Of a DNA stretch of 59,373 bases, positions 34,401 to 43,942 are shown one piece after another (the first letter of the stretch is position 1; each line of letters opens with the position of its first letter). This stretch comes from Acidobacteriota bacterium (lineage in GTDB: Bacteria; Acidobacteriota; Terriglobia; Terriglobales; Acidobacteriaceae), in NCBI GenBank assembly GCA_003225005.1, contig QIAN01000027.1, positions 1 through 59,373 of the forward strand, read 5' to 3'. The notes under the pieces are model-generated. The model saw nothing but the letters and a program-made list of their open reading frames with translations, did no database searches and was not told the origin of the DNA. Position numbers and translations under genes: made by a program.

Positions 34401-37314
34401 TGCCGTTCAGGATACGCGCCAAGTACTTTCCGGTGTAGGAACCGGGCAACTTGGCAATGGTCTCGGGTGTCCCTGCACCCACGATGTTTCCGCCACCAGC
34501 TCCGCCCTCAGGACCGAGATCCACTACCCAGTCGGCGGTCTTTATCACCTCGAGATTGTGCTCGATGACCACAATCGATCCCCCTACATCAATCAGACGG
34601 CGAAAGGCAGCCAGGAGTTTGCTGACGTCATCGAAATGCAGGCCGGTGGTGGGCTCATCGAAAATATAAAGCATGCGGCGCTTGCGCCGGACGTCGTCCT
34701 GCGCGGTGAGACGGCCAGTTTGCCGCGTCGCCGGCTGCAAGTGTGCCGCCAGTTTCATGCGCTGAGCTTCTCCTCCCGAAAGCGTGGTTGCGGACTGGCC
34801 CAAGCGTAAGTACCCCAGGCCTACCTCTTCGAGCACCCGCAGCTTTTCCGTGATCTTCGGTACTTCCGCGAAAAATCGTAACGACTCCTTGACTGTAAGG
34901 TTCAGCGTCTCATGAATATTCTTGCCGCGATAGCGGACCTCGAGCACCCGGGGCTTGTACCGCGTTCCTTTGCACTCCTCGCAGATCAGCTCGACGTCGG
35001 CGAGAAACTGCATCTCGACCGTAACCGTCCCGTCACCTTGGCAGGTCTCACAACGGCCGCCTGGAATGTTGAAGGAGAAGTATCCCGCGCTGAAAGCGCG
35101 TTTCTTGGCCTCCGGTAGCGAAGCAAACAGATCGCGGATCGTGTCAAAGGCCTTGATATACGTGACCGGATTGGAGCGCGGTGTACGACCGATGGGAGAC
35201 TGATCGACCAGAACAATTTCATCGATGAATTGATCGCCCTCTACGCTGTCCCACGTGACGGACGCGCTCTCCATGCCGTTCGTAGGTTGCTTCTTGGCCT
35301 GCGCCAGCGCTTTGTAGAGCACCTGGTGCAGCAGAGTCGACTTCCCCGAGCCGGACACGCCCGTGATGGCCACAATCATACCCAAAGGAATACTCAGGTC
35401 GATGCCTTTGAGATTATGAGCCCGCGCTCCACGAATCTTGATCTGCTGCGAACCGGGCTTGCGGCGCACCGCCGGCAGTTGAATCCGCAAATCGTCGGAA
35501 AGGTAGCGGCCGGTCAAGGACGCGGGATTGCGCTGGATTTCGTCATAAGTTCCCTCAGCGACGAGTTGGCCACCATTCTCGCCGGCGCCGGGCCCAAGAT
35601 CGAGAATGCGATCCGAGGCTCGCATAATGTCAGGATCGTGTTCGACCACGAGAATGGTATTTCCCAAGTCACGCAAATCATGAAGTATTTTGATAAGCCG
35701 GTGAGTATCTCGGCTGTGCAGGCCGATCGAAGGCTCATCGAGCACATACAGCGTCCCCACCAGTCGTGAGCCCAGCGATGTTGCCAACTGAATGCGCTGC
35801 GCCTCGCCCCCAGAGAGTGTGGAAGAGAGACGATCCAGGGTCAAATACTCGAGGCCGACATCGTTAAGGAAGCGGAGGCGCTCGCGGATTTCCTCGAACA
35901 GTTTGTCGGCAATATCAGCTTCTTGGGCGCTCAACTGAAGCTGGCTGAAAAACCTGGCCGTTTCTTCCACGGTCATGGCGCAGATTTCGCAGATGTTGCG
36001 CCCGTTAATCCTTACTTGCCTGGCTTCGAGACGCAGCCGCGCGCCACGGCATTCGGAACACTGAGAATATCCGCGATAACGGCTCAAAAATACTCGCACG
36101 TGAAGCTTGTATTTCTTACGCTCAAGATGGGTAAAGAAACCGCACACGCCGAGGAAAGAGCCTTCGCCCTCCACCACCAAGCGCTGCTCCTTGGAATCAA
36201 GTTCCGCCCAAGGCACATCCAGGGGAATTCCTGCCTGTTTGGCATAGCGCTTCATCTCGGTAAATAGAGGGCGATATTTCGGTTTCGTCCAAGGTTCAAC
36301 GGCGCCTTCGCCGAGAGTTTTCGTTTTGTCAGGGATCACTCGATCAAGATCGAAATCGATGGTGTTGCCAAACCCCTGACAGCGCGGGCAAGCGCCATAA
36401 GGATTGTTAAAAGAAAACAGGCGAGGCTCCGGCTCTTCATATCGAAGATTGCAGTGCTTGCACTCGAAGCGCTGGGAGAAACGCAATTGCCGCAACGGCT
36501 GGTCATCGCGCGGGGGGATTTCGAAGATCACTTCGCCCGATTCACGATAAGCCGTCTCAATGGCATCCACGATGCGGGAGCGCGCCTCCGCGGATACCGT
36601 AAGGCGGTCCACCAGAACATAAACCGGCCGATTGAAGTTGATCTCGAGAAGCGTTTCAGGCGTAGAGAACTCGAAGATTTGACCGGTCTGATAGAGGCGG
36701 TTAAAGCCTCCCTTGCGCAGATCGAACAACCGGGTCTTAACAGCTTCCGTGAGTTCATGCGGCTCCACGCTGGGAGACTTTCTCTTTGAGCGTGCCCGTG
36801 CCGTGCTCTGGCCACGTGCCTCGGTTGACGCTGCCACTGGCCTCTGCAGCGGGAAAAACACTTGCAGCCGGCTTTCGGGATCGAGAGCCAGGATGGTGTC
36901 CGCCACCTCGTCCACAGTATCTTTTTTGATTTCGCCGCCGCAGTTTACGCAGTAAGTACGGCCCACGCGCGCAAAAAGCAGGCGGAGATAGTCATAGATC
37001 TCCGTAGCCGTCGCCACAGTGGATCGCGGATTACGCGTCGTATTTTTCTGTCGGATGGCGACTGCCGGCGCAATGCCGTCGATGCTGTCGGCATCTGGCT
37101 TTTCAATGCGCTCAAGGAACTGTCGCGCATAAGCAGACAGGGACTCAACATAGCGCCGTTGACCTTCAGCGTAAATGGTGTCAAAGGCAAGCGAGGACTT
37201 GCCCGATCCGGAGACCCCGGTCACGACCGTCAGGGTGTTGTGGGGGACCTCAAAGTCAACGTCCTTCAGATTATGAACGCGGGCGCCACGCACAACGATG
37301 CTTTCAGTCGACAT
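34369..37314 (-). CDS. uvrA: Excinuclease ABC subunit A
   Basis: The damage-recognition ATPase of nucleotide excision repair. It is 981 residues, slightly long. Both ATPase modules are present: GVSGSGKSSLAFDT and GVSGSGKSTLLHQV as Walker A, with TLSGGEAQR signature motifs in each half. The zinc sites CKHCNLRYEEP...CPRC and CETCQGDGTV...CEECKG are intact. Two insertions (around STARARSKRKSPS and TGRLTAQDDVRRKRR) explain the extra length. No uvrB or uvrC is in the window. It is read with the overlapping TPR gene. Confidence 0.97.
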   Translation of the reverse strand: MSTESIVVRGARVHNLKDVDFEVPHNTLTVVTGVSGSGKSSLAFDTIYAEGQRRYVESLSAYARQFLERIEKPDADSIDGIAPAVAIRQKNTTRNPRSTVATATEIYDYLRLLFARVGRTYCVNCGGEIKKDTVDEVADTILALDPESRLQVFFPLQRPVAASTEARGQSTARARSKRKSPSVEPHELTEAVKTRLFDLRKGGFNRLYQTGQIFEFSTPETLLEINFNRPVYVLVDRLTVSAEARSRIVDAIETAYRESGEVIFEIPPRDDQPLRQLRFSQRFECKHCNLRYEEPEPRLFSFNNPYGACPRCQGFGNTIDFDLDRVIPDKTKTLGEGAVEPWTKPKYRPLFTEMKRYAKQAGIPLDVPWAELDSKEQRLVVEGEGSFLGVCGFFTHLERKKYKLHVRVFLSRYRGYSQCSECRGARLRLEARQVRINGRNICEICAMTVEETARFFSQLQLSAQEADIADKLFEEIRERLRFLNDVGLEYLTLDRLSSTLSGGEAQRIQLATSLGSRLVGTLYVLDEPSIGLHSRDTHRLIKILHDLRDLGNTILVVEHDPDIMRASDRILDLGPGAGENGGQLVAEGTYDEIQRNPASLTGRYLSDDLRIQLPAVRRKPGSQQIKIRGARAHNLKGIDLSIPLGMIVAITGVSGSGKSTLLHQVLYKALAQAKKQPTNGMESASVTWDSVEGDQFIDEIVLVDQSPIGRTPRSNPVTYIKAFDTIRDLFASLPEAKKRAFSAGYFSFNIPGGRCETCQGDGTVTVEMQFLADVELICEECKGTRYKPRVLEVRYRGKNIHETLNLTVKESLRFFAEVPKITEKLRVLEEVGLGYLRLGQSATTLSGGEAQRMKLAAHLQPATRQTGRLTAQDDVRRKRRMLYIFDEPTTGLHFDDVSKLLAAFRRLIDVGGSIVVIEHNLEVIKTADWVVDLGPEGGAGGGNIVGAGTPETIAKLPGSYTGKYLARILNGNGASRSNGRR

Positions 37315-37433
37315 GGGATTACCAGACAGGGGGAGCCGCGTCGAGCTTCGTAGGGACGCCCCAGGAGCTTCCGCAGCAGCTGCCGAATCTTTCTATTATA
37401 AGGGAAAGCTTATGGAGTAGGGCGCCGGCCGCT

Positions 37434-37601
37434 TTAACCAAGCCGCGAAGAGAGCGGCGTGGAGTGTTTCGGTAGAGGCGATAACAGCATGGTGAGCAGG
37501 GAACCGATGCCTAGACCTGCCAGTAGAAAAGTTACCGCAGTGGGAAGATCATAGTGTAGAGCATACTGCTGACTTGAGGTTGTTTGCCTAGCGCGTTTCA
37601 T
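37434..37601 (-). CDS. Small single-pass membrane protein
   Basis: A 55-residue protein with one membrane helix (TAVTFLLAGLGIGSLLTMLL). The start at 37601 is supported by GGAGG eight bases upstream; the frame is open to 37700, but the added residues would run through the ribosome-binding site. The helix followed by a short tail resembles YtxH/gas-vesicle-G-like small envelope proteins, but this is not a firm assignment. Confidence 0.6.
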   Translation of the reverse strand: MKRARQTTSSQQYALHYDLPTAVTFLLAGLGIGSLLTMLLSPLPKHSTPLSSRLG

Positions 37602-37704
37602 CGTGTGTTCCTCCTGCGGCCATCCGGTTCGAGGTGCCGCGGAGCGCTGCAACAAGCGCCCCGCGGCCCCCAGGTCTTCGAGACAGAAAGAAACGACCAA
37701 CGGC

Positions 37705-38148
37705 CTACGAAATCGGTTCGATACTCTCCACCTGGATCGTGTTGCTATTCATGTCCAGCTTGCCCGTGACCTTCACCTGTTTGCCGACATAACTTGCGGC
37801 TTTGTCCTGATCGTCGAGTTTGTAGCTCATCTTAGTCACCGGATCCCTAAGCACGAGCTTGCCTTTCTCCTTTGCAACTTGACCGGTGAAAGACTTCGCG
37901 TCCTGACCCTTCATGTCATTGGACTGTGTTTCATTGGACTGTGATTCATTGGGTTGCTGCGGTTGTTCCGCGGCAGCTGCCGGCGCCTGATCCGGTGGTG
38001 TGGCTGTGGGCTGTTGCTGCTGAGGGGGCGTGGTCGCTGCTGGCTCCTGTGAGCTTTGTTGGTCCTGCGCGTTGGCAGAAGAGCCTAGAGCCATCACACC
38101 CATGGTCATCGCCGCAGCGAGTGAGAGACGTACTAGAAATTTATTCAT
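37705..38148 (-). CDS. Secreted protein with a DUF5818-like C-terminal domain
   Basis: A 147-residue secreted protein. The signal peptide ends near ANAQ (residue 28). A low-complexity Gln/Pro/Ala/Asn linker (to ~80) leads to a small OB-like domain of about 60 residues: FTGQVAKEKGKLVLRDPVT, AASYVGKQVKVTG and NTIQVESIEPI. This domain recurs in acidobacterial secreted proteins and has no known function. The ribosome-binding site is GGAGG-like (CGGAGGTTCGCG). It lies 103 bases upstream of the 55-residue membrane protein gene on the same strand. Confidence 0.75.
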   Translation of the reverse strand: MNKFLVRLSLAAAMTMGVMALGSSANAQDQQSSQEPAATTPPQQQQPTATPPDQAPAAAAEQPQQPNESQSNETQSNDMKGQDAKSFTGQVAKEKGKLVLRDPVTKMSYKLDDQDKAASYVGKQVKVTGKLDMNSNTIQVESIEPIS

Positions 38149-38555
38149 CGCGAACCTCCGAGAGAGTTAGGCTTAGTACCCGTTCTTACTTCTGCAAGAA
38201 TGATGCCAATCTCCGCCGCGCGTGTCGTCGCCCGCAAACAATAGCGGTGTCATAATCTCGGGATTTGGGGGCTGCGCAATTTTCTCCAGCGAGAGCGCAT
38301 TTCTTTCGTTAGCCCAAGCGGCCACTCGCAGGGTATTTAGGTAATCGGGCTTCGAAAACTCGCTTCAATTCGGCGTCCTATACAGGATTTACCCTAGTTT
38401 CTCTCCCCGAGGAGACGTGTAAGTTAGCAGCGTAACCTCGGCAAAAATCATCTGGAGTTTCTAGGGGTGGCATGGGAAGCGCAAGTGAACAGGTGCTCTC
38501 TGATTTTCCGGGTGATTCCAGCATCTGTTCTCATCGCGAACGCGGAGAACCCACC
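38149..38555. other. Divergent intergenic region
   Basis: About 400 bases between a minus- and a plus-strand gene. It must hold two divergent promoters. No clear operator palindrome, RNA or extra gene was found. An in-frame extension of the plus-strand gene back to 38472 is possible but lacks support. Confidence 0.35.
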
Positions 38556-39080
38556 ATGTCAGTGAATAGCGCCGCAGCGTATGGGATGTATCCTCAGGAA
38601 GTTGCCCTGCATGATGTCGTGCACACGCTGAATCAGGCGGGATTTGAAAATGAAGACATCTGCATGATGCTCGCCCCCACACATCCCATAGCGACGATTG
38701 TGCGAGAGGCGAGCATTCTCAACAGCGAACGCGAGGCCAGTGCGGTAACAGCGGGACTCATTGGCTGGCTGTCCGAGTTTGGCGCGGTGGTGATTCCGAC
38801 TGTCGGTTTCTTTATTCGATCACAAGCATTTTTTCACGCGCTAGTAGTCGCCAAAGATGCTCCTGCGCTCTGCGGCAGTACGAAGACTCTGGTCGGACTC
38901 GGTTTTCCCGAGAACGATGCCGAACGATTCGAAACCCAGCTGCGTGAGGTCGGAGTCATGGTCTACGTGTCATGCGCGGAGAGCGCAAAGACGGGCTGGG
39001 CGCGCGAAATGCTTCTCCGCACCGGAGCTCGCGAAACCGCTACTTTGGAAAAAGGAATGTTCGCCGGAATGGCTGCTTGA
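38556..39080 (+). CDS. Stress-protein-like protein of unknown function
   Basis: A 174-residue protein. The start at 38556 follows GGAG; the ORF extends upstream, but MSVNSAAAYGMYPQEVALHD looks like the true opening. The N-terminal ~60 residues (LHDVVHTLNQAGFENEDICM) resemble the fold in general-stress-protein-17M-like domains. A Gly-rich hydrophobic segment follows (TAGLIGWLSEFGAVVIP), and then a second alpha/beta unit (LGFPENDAERFETQLREVGV). No catalytic motif is seen. It is alone on its strand. Confidence 0.6.
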   Translation: MSVNSAAAYGMYPQEVALHDVVHTLNQAGFENEDICMMLAPTHPIATIVREASILNSEREASAVTAGLIGWLSEFGAVVIPTVGFFIRSQAFFHALVVAKDAPALCGSTKTLVGLGFPENDAERFETQLREVGVMVYVSCAESAKTGWAREMLLRTGARETATLEKGMFAGMAA

Positions 39081-39105
39081 GCGCAGGGAAAAAATCCCTC
39101 AATTT

Positions 39106-39435
39106 CTACCTAGCATCCTTGGAACCGGATTCCCGCGAAGAAAACTCACCTTTCTGTTCGTCATCGCGGCGCTTCCCATAGCGGAATGCAAATCCGACCC
39201 CGAAAGCCATAAGCCCAACCGGAGGAACCAGCAGCACGATTACCGCCTTGCTAAGCGCGCGCTGGCCGTCTTTGCTTGCGCTCTTCGCGCTGGAGTAGCA
39301 CATGGCGCAACCTTGGGCCAATGCGGGAACTGTCCCGAGAGTCAGGACCAGGAATAAAAGCGGTAGCCATGGATTCCTCGCTCTCGGTCCGGCGGAATTT
39401 AGGCCCCGTCGCCTCTTGTCTGTAGACCCGTCCAT
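39106..39435 (-). CDS. Small membrane protein at the end of the cytochrome oxidase operon
   Basis: A 109-residue protein. Its first helix (~22-40, a signal-anchor ending VPALAQ) is followed by GCAMCYSSA, a CxxC that could bind metal or be oxidised, and then a second helix (AVIVLLVPPVGLMAFGVGF) and a charged tail. It starts five bases after the coxIV stop, so it is co-transcribed. Similar small CxxC proteins are recalled next to oxidase genes in Acidobacteriota. An assembly role is possible but unproven. Confidence 0.65.
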   Translation of the reverse strand: MDGSTDKRRRGLNSAGPRARNPWLPLLFLVLTLGTVPALAQGCAMCYSSAKSASKDGQRALSKAVIVLLVPPVGLMAFGVGFAFRYGKRRDDEQKGEFSSRESGSKDAR

Positions 39436-39439
39436 AGAC

Positions 39440-39751
39440 TTACTTCACTCCCAACCTGAGGATACGCCCTGCATCCGGAAAGAAAAACAAATACATGATG
39501 ACAAAACACGCCACCACCGAGATGGTCAGCGTCCAGCGCATGATTGCGCTTTCGAACTTAAGATGCATGAAGTAGGCAATGATCAACGCCGACTTGATGA
39601 CCGAAAGTCCCAGCAAAACCTCGAGCATAGCCACCGGCTGGAATACCTGCTTGTAGCCGAGCCAGACTTCCACTGCGGTCAAAACCAGCAATGCTCCCCA
39701 AACCCAGAAATATTGGCCTTTGCTGTCGTCATGCGTCGCGGCGTCGTGCAT
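39440..39751 (-). CDS. Cytochrome c oxidase subunit IV (prokaryotic type)
   Basis: A 103-residue protein with three membrane helices (FWVWGALLVLTAVEVWLG, AMLEVLLGLSVIKSALIIAY, LTISVVACFVIMYLFFF), the plan of prokaryotic subunit IV (CyoD/CtaF-like). The start at 39751 follows GGAGGG; a longer frame overlapping subunit III has no support. It lies 26 bases after the subunit III gene in the oxidase operon. Confidence 0.88.
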   Translation of the reverse strand: MHDAATHDDSKGQYFWVWGALLVLTAVEVWLGYKQVFQPVAMLEVLLGLSVIKSALIIAYFMHLKFESAIMRWTLTISVVACFVIMYLFFFPDAGRILRLGVK

Positions 39752-39777
39752 CTTGAATAACCCTCCGGTGAAGCACC

Positions 39778-40551
39778 TTAGACGATTTTTGTAGACATCA
39801 AATAAACCAGCGGGAAGATGAACATCCAAACCAGGTCCACGAAGTGCCAATAGAGGCCGGCGACTTCGACATCGTGCGCGTCGTACACCTTTGGCTTAAG
39901 AAATAAGATCACTGCGGACACGATTAATCCGATCAGCAGCGCGTGAACTCCGTAGTGAAATACGTTACTCGCCGGAATCAGAAAATATCCCGCGAGCCAC
40001 AGTGCGCCCAGAATTGGCAAGAACATCTTACGCAGCGCAATCACTCCCAGGTAAATCACGCCAACGGTCACGTGCAGCATGTGCATCCCTGTAAGGGTAA
40101 AAAATGTTCCACCAAATTGCGGCACAGTGGGCACCCAGGGATTCTTGAACGGCGTCATGCCTTCGCCAATCAGCTTGCTCCACTCCATTCCGTGCAACAC
40201 GATGAACGCCGTACCGAACCCCATGGTAGCGAACAGCCAGTTACGCAGCCAAAGTTTGTCGCCGCGTTGTGCCGCAAACACCGCCATCACCATGGTCAGC
40301 GAACTCGAGAGCAGACACGCCGTCATGATCGTCGAGTTGATGATGCTCTCTTTCGCAAACGGAGTCGGCCATGCAGGATTCGAAATCCGGTTGTAGCTGA
40401 AAGCAACTAGCAGGGCCCCGAAGGTCAGTGAATCGGAGGCGAGGAACAGCCACATTCCCACTTTCTTCGAATAAGCTCCAAACAGAGGAGCTTCAAACTC
40501 TCCTCGAATTCCATGCTGGACACTGTCATGTTGCAGCGTGGCGTCAGCCAT
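39778..40551 (-). CDS. ctaE: Cytochrome c oxidase subunit III
   Basis: A 257-residue integral membrane protein with the subunit III features KVGMWLFLASDSLTFGALL at the first helix, FTLTGMHMLHVTVGV in the middle and GLYWHFVDLVWMFIFPLVY at the end. It stabilises the oxidase core and may channel oxygen. It lies 20 bases after the other subunit III-like gene. Confidence 0.92.
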   Translation of the reverse strand: MADATLQHDSVQHGIRGEFEAPLFGAYSKKVGMWLFLASDSLTFGALLVAFSYNRISNPAWPTPFAKESIINSTIMTACLLSSSLTMVMAVFAAQRGDKLWLRNWLFATMGFGTAFIVLHGMEWSKLIGEGMTPFKNPWVPTVPQFGGTFFTLTGMHMLHVTVGVIYLGVIALRKMFLPILGALWLAGYFLIPASNVFHYGVHALLIGLIVSAVILFLKPKVYDAHDVEVAGLYWHFVDLVWMFIFPLVYLMSTKIV

Positions 40552-40571
40552 TCCTCAGTTTCTCCTTTTCA

Positions 40572-41315
40572 CTACCGCGCGAACTCCAACAGCGCAAAAA
40601 CATAAACCCAGAGCAGAGCCATGAAATGCCAGTACCAGGCGGTAACATCGATTACGATGCGCCGCGACTCGATCGGTTTATCGAGCAGGGACGTCATCCC
40701 CGCCCAAAGTAGGGCTAGGACTCCACCTGCCAGGTGAACGGCGTGCACCCCGGTAAATAAATACACGAATGAACTGTTGGGGTTGGTGGGGATGAAGAAT
40801 CCCCGCCGCCGTAACTCGCTCCATGCCAGGAATTGGCCGGCCAGGAAGCCGATCCCCAGCACAACCGTGAGCCCAAGCCAGGGGAATCGCCGTTCTTCAC
40901 CGAGTGAAACGCCGGGAATCGATGTCACGGGAGCCAGTGCAGATTGACGCGTGATACTGCGCCGCGCGCCTTCCATGGTCACGCTGCTGATCAACAGCAC
41001 AGCGGTGTTCATGATGAGTAACGCCAGAGGCAAACTCACTTCGCCCCAGTCGCGCACGTAGCTGCTGCTCGGACTATCGAAAGTCGGCAGCCCCTGCCGC
41101 ACAATGTAAGCACTGGTCAGCGAGACAAATATCATGACCACTGCCGCAATGGCGACCGCCACCCCTAAGCGCGCGCGCCGCAGCCGTCCGACATAGTCAG
41201 AGCCTTCGTCGCCCTGTCCCTCGTCTCCGCCGCCACGAACCGGAGGCTCGGTCACGCCCCCGCCGTGCCCCAATTGCTCGTGGGTTACTGGACCGCTTGG
41301 AATGAAAGTTGCCAT
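40572..41315 (-). CDS. Second subunit III-like protein of heme-copper oxidase
   Basis: A 247-residue protein of the subunit III family. After a Gly-rich cytoplasmic N-terminus (~1-45) come five helices, with FVYLFTGVHAVHLAGGVLAL and VTAWYWHFMALLWVYVFALL matching the conserved helices of the family. Together with the gene at 39778 there are two adjacent, divergent subunit III paralogues. This is found in some Acidobacteriota oxidase operons and may mean that both assemble in one complex. The start follows nine bases after coxA. Confidence 0.88.
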   Translation of the reverse strand: MATFIPSGPVTHEQLGHGGGVTEPPVRGGGDEGQGDEGSDYVGRLRRARLGVAVAIAAVVMIFVSLTSAYIVRQGLPTFDSPSSSYVRDWGEVSLPLALLIMNTAVLLISSVTMEGARRSITRQSALAPVTSIPGVSLGEERRFPWLGLTVVLGIGFLAGQFLAWSELRRRGFFIPTNPNSSFVYLFTGVHAVHLAGGVLALLWAGMTSLLDKPIESRRIVIDVTAWYWHFMALLWVYVFALLEFAR

Positions 41316-41324
41316 GTCAGTATT

Positions 41325-43055
41325 CTAGTGCGCCGGCGTTGTGGCCGGATCGGTCTGCATAATAAAATCTTTCGCCGCTCCCGGAACGCCGTACTCGTAT
41401 GGCCCGTGCTTCACCACCGGAGTACGTCCGCCAAAATTGTCGTGCGGCGGCGGAGTCGCCGTAGTCCACTCCAACGTTGTCGATTCCCAAGGATTGTCGC
41501 TGGCCTTTGGTCCCTTGAACATGCTCCAAAACAAATTGATGACAAAAATGAATTGCGATGCGATGGTGATGATCGCCGCATACGTCATGAACGTGTGAAT
41601 CGGCATCAGACGCTGCAGATAGGCCACTTCCGTATATTGCGAGTAGCGGCGCGTGCCCCCCGCCATGCCCAGATAATGCATCGGCATGAAGATCGCATAG
41701 GTGCCGATGAACGTCAGCCAGAAGTGGGCCTTGCCCCAGCTCTCATTCATCATGCGGCCGAACATTTTGGGGAACCAATAATAGGTCGCGGCGAATATAC
41801 CGAAGATTGCGGCCACGCCCATGATCAGATGGAAATGTCCGACCACAAAATATGTATCGTGGAGTTGAATGTCGAGAACCGGCTGCGCCAGGAAGGGTCC
41901 GCTCAATCCCCCGGAAACAAAAAGAGACACGAAACCGATGGCAAACAACATCGGCGTGTAAAACCGTATTCGCCCCTTCCACATTGTGCCGAGCCAGTTA
42001 AACGTCTTAATCGCCGACGGTACGCCGATGCACATGGTGAGCAGAGAAAATGCAAAAGCCGAGTACGGGCTCATGCCGCTCATGAACATGTGATGGCCCC
42101 ACACCATGAAGCCGAGAAAACCAATCGACAGCATGGCGTAAACCATTGCCTTATATCCGAAGATCGGCTTGCGCGAAAACGTGGAGAGCACCTGCGAGGT
42201 CACACCCATTCCCGGCAGGATGGCGATATACACCTCGGGATGCCCGAAGAACCAGAACAGGTGCTGCCACAAAAGCGGCGAGCCGCCTTTGTGTCCCATG
42301 ATCTGCCCGTTGACCACAATCAGAGGCACATAGAAGCTCGTGCCCAGATTGCGATCCATCAGCAACAAGATGCCGGCCGAGAGCAATACTCCGAAGGCGA
42401 GCAGACCAAGAATCGCCGTGATGAACCACGACCAGACGGTCAACGGCATGCGCATCAACGTCATACCCTTGGCGCGGAGATCAAGCGTCGTGGTGATGAA
42501 ATTCAGCGCCCCCATTAACGAAGCAGCACAAAAAATCGCAATGCTCGTAATCCAGAGATCCGCCCCCAGACCTTCGCCCGGTCCCGCCGACTGCACCGCG
42601 CTGAGCGGCGGATAACCCGTCCAGCCATGAAGGGGCGCTCCGCCAGATACGAAAAATGCGGCCAGAATCACCACGAACCCAACAAATGTCGTCCAGAACG
42701 AAAGCATGTTCAGGACGGGGAAAGCCATATCCGGCGCCCCAATTTGAATAGGCAGAACGTAATTTCCGAATCCGCCTTGCGGCGCTGTCGTCAGCACGAA
42801 GAACACCATGATCGTGCCGTGCATGGTAAGCAGGCTTAAATACATCTCGGGCTTGATCTCACCAACCAACGGCAAGCTGGCTGTCGGCCACACCAGGTGG
42901 ATGCGCATGAGCAGAGACAGAAACATCCCCACCCAGACCGCGGTCAGGGCCAGAAAAAAATACTGGAGGCCAATAACCTTGTGATCCAGACTAAAAATGT
43001 ATTTGCGGATGAAGCCCTGAGGAGCATGCGAGTGAAGGGTAGCCGTGGTTGCCAT
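41325..43055 (-). CDS. ctaD: Cytochrome c oxidase subunit I
   Basis: The catalytic subunit of an aa3-type oxygen reductase, 576 residues with about 12 membrane helices. WFFGHPEVYIAILPGMGV holds the CuB histidine, the cross-linked tyrosine and the A1-type glutamate. MVWGHHMFMSGM gives the two other CuB histidines, YKAMVYAM the K-channel lysine, and FVVGHFHLIMG the heme a and a3 histidines. The features point to a proton-pumping A-family enzyme. The start abuts the subunit II stop (43056). Confidence 0.97.
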   Translation of the reverse strand: MATTATLHSHAPQGFIRKYIFSLDHKVIGLQYFFLALTAVWVGMFLSLLMRIHLVWPTASLPLVGEIKPEMYLSLLTMHGTIMVFFVLTTAPQGGFGNYVLPIQIGAPDMAFPVLNMLSFWTTFVGFVVILAAFFVSGGAPLHGWTGYPPLSAVQSAGPGEGLGADLWITSIAIFCAASLMGALNFITTTLDLRAKGMTLMRMPLTVWSWFITAILGLLAFGVLLSAGILLLMDRNLGTSFYVPLIVVNGQIMGHKGGSPLLWQHLFWFFGHPEVYIAILPGMGVTSQVLSTFSRKPIFGYKAMVYAMLSIGFLGFMVWGHHMFMSGMSPYSAFAFSLLTMCIGVPSAIKTFNWLGTMWKGRIRFYTPMLFAIGFVSLFVSGGLSGPFLAQPVLDIQLHDTYFVVGHFHLIMGVAAIFGIFAATYYWFPKMFGRMMNESWGKAHFWLTFIGTYAIFMPMHYLGMAGGTRRYSQYTEVAYLQRLMPIHTFMTYAAIITIASQFIFVINLFWSMFKGPKASDNPWESTTLEWTTATPPPHDNFGGRTPVVKHGPYEYGVPGAAKDFIMQTDPATTPAH

Positions 43056-43862
43056 TTATTGCTTCTCCGCCTCCCGTGCCGCCAGCCACCTGTCGAAATC
43101 TTCCTGGCTGACAACTTTTACTATGCCGTGCATTTTGTAGTGACCCAGCCCGCAGAGTTCAGCGCAGGCAATCTCGTAGTCGCCAATCTGGTTCGGTGTG
43201 AAGTGCATGTGGATGTTGAGTCCGGGAACCGCATCCTGCTTGAATCGTAACGAGGGCACAAAGAAACTGTGAATCACATCAACCGACCGGATGCTCAAAT
43301 CGACCTCGCGATTGACCGGCAGAAACATGGTTCCGGTTACCACGTCGTCTTTCGCGGCAGGATCAGATGGGTCGAGCCCGACCGCAGCCTCGCCACCGGC
43401 CGAGGGATCCATCAACGTCGCATTGGTCGCCCCGTATTTTCCATCCAGCCCCGGATACCGGAAATACCACGCAAATTGCATGCCGGTCACTTCCACCGGA
43501 ACCGCGCCGGGTTGTGCCGGATCGAATCGTTGACTGGCCCACACACTGCTGCCCATCAGATTGAGTCCAATGAAAAGCACGGCCGTCAGAATCGTCCACA
43601 CAACTTCGAGGGTGGTATTGCCATGAGAATATTCGACCGGGCCGGAGGATGGCCGCTCGCGATACTTCCATACAATGTAACCGAGGGAAAGCTGCGCCGC
43701 AAAAAATACGATTCCCATCAGCACATACGTGAGGGTAAATTGTCCATCAATCCAGTGCGCGGCGGCTGAGGCTCCCACCGGCAACCACCAGGTTTTGGCG
43801 ATGAAGAAATAAGCGCTGCCAAACGTGATCAGCCAGATAATTACCAATAGCGCAAAGCCCAT
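43056..43862 (-). CDS. ctaC: Cytochrome c oxidase subunit II
   Basis: The electron-entry subunit, 268 residues with two N-terminal helices and a periplasmic cupredoxin domain. The dinuclear CuA site is complete: DVIHSFFVPSLRF gives the first His, and CAELCGLGHYKMHGIV gives the two Cys, Glu, His and Met. No C-terminal heme c is present, so it is aa3- rather than caa3-type and needs a separate cytochrome c donor. A signal peptide is not obvious; the first helix probably acts as the anchor. First gene of the operon. Confidence 0.95.
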   Translation of the reverse strand: MGFALLVIIWLITFGSAYFFIAKTWWLPVGASAAAHWIDGQFTLTYVLMGIVFFAAQLSLGYIVWKYRERPSSGPVEYSHGNTTLEVVWTILTAVLFIGLNLMGSSVWASQRFDPAQPGAVPVEVTGMQFAWYFRYPGLDGKYGATNATLMDPSAGGEAAVGLDPSDPAAKDDVVTGTMFLPVNREVDLSIRSVDVIHSFFVPSLRFKQDAVPGLNIHMHFTPNQIGDYEIACAELCGLGHYKMHGIVKVVSQEDFDRWLAAREAEKQ

Positions 43863-43942
43863 CCCTAACCCTCCCGGGCGCGAAAGGATTTCGCAAACGA
43901 CATCGGCTCAAAGAATTGTGTAAGCAACAGTCGGCGCGAGTT

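Noticed and set aside
41265..42518. A 417-codon plus-strand open frame opposite oxidase subunit I
   Set aside because: The minus strand encodes an unmistakable subunit I; the plus frame is a His/Arg-rich shadow.
43056..43862. Heme c domain on oxidase subunit II (caa3 type)
   Set aside because: No CxxCH occurs in the protein; only the CuA site is present.
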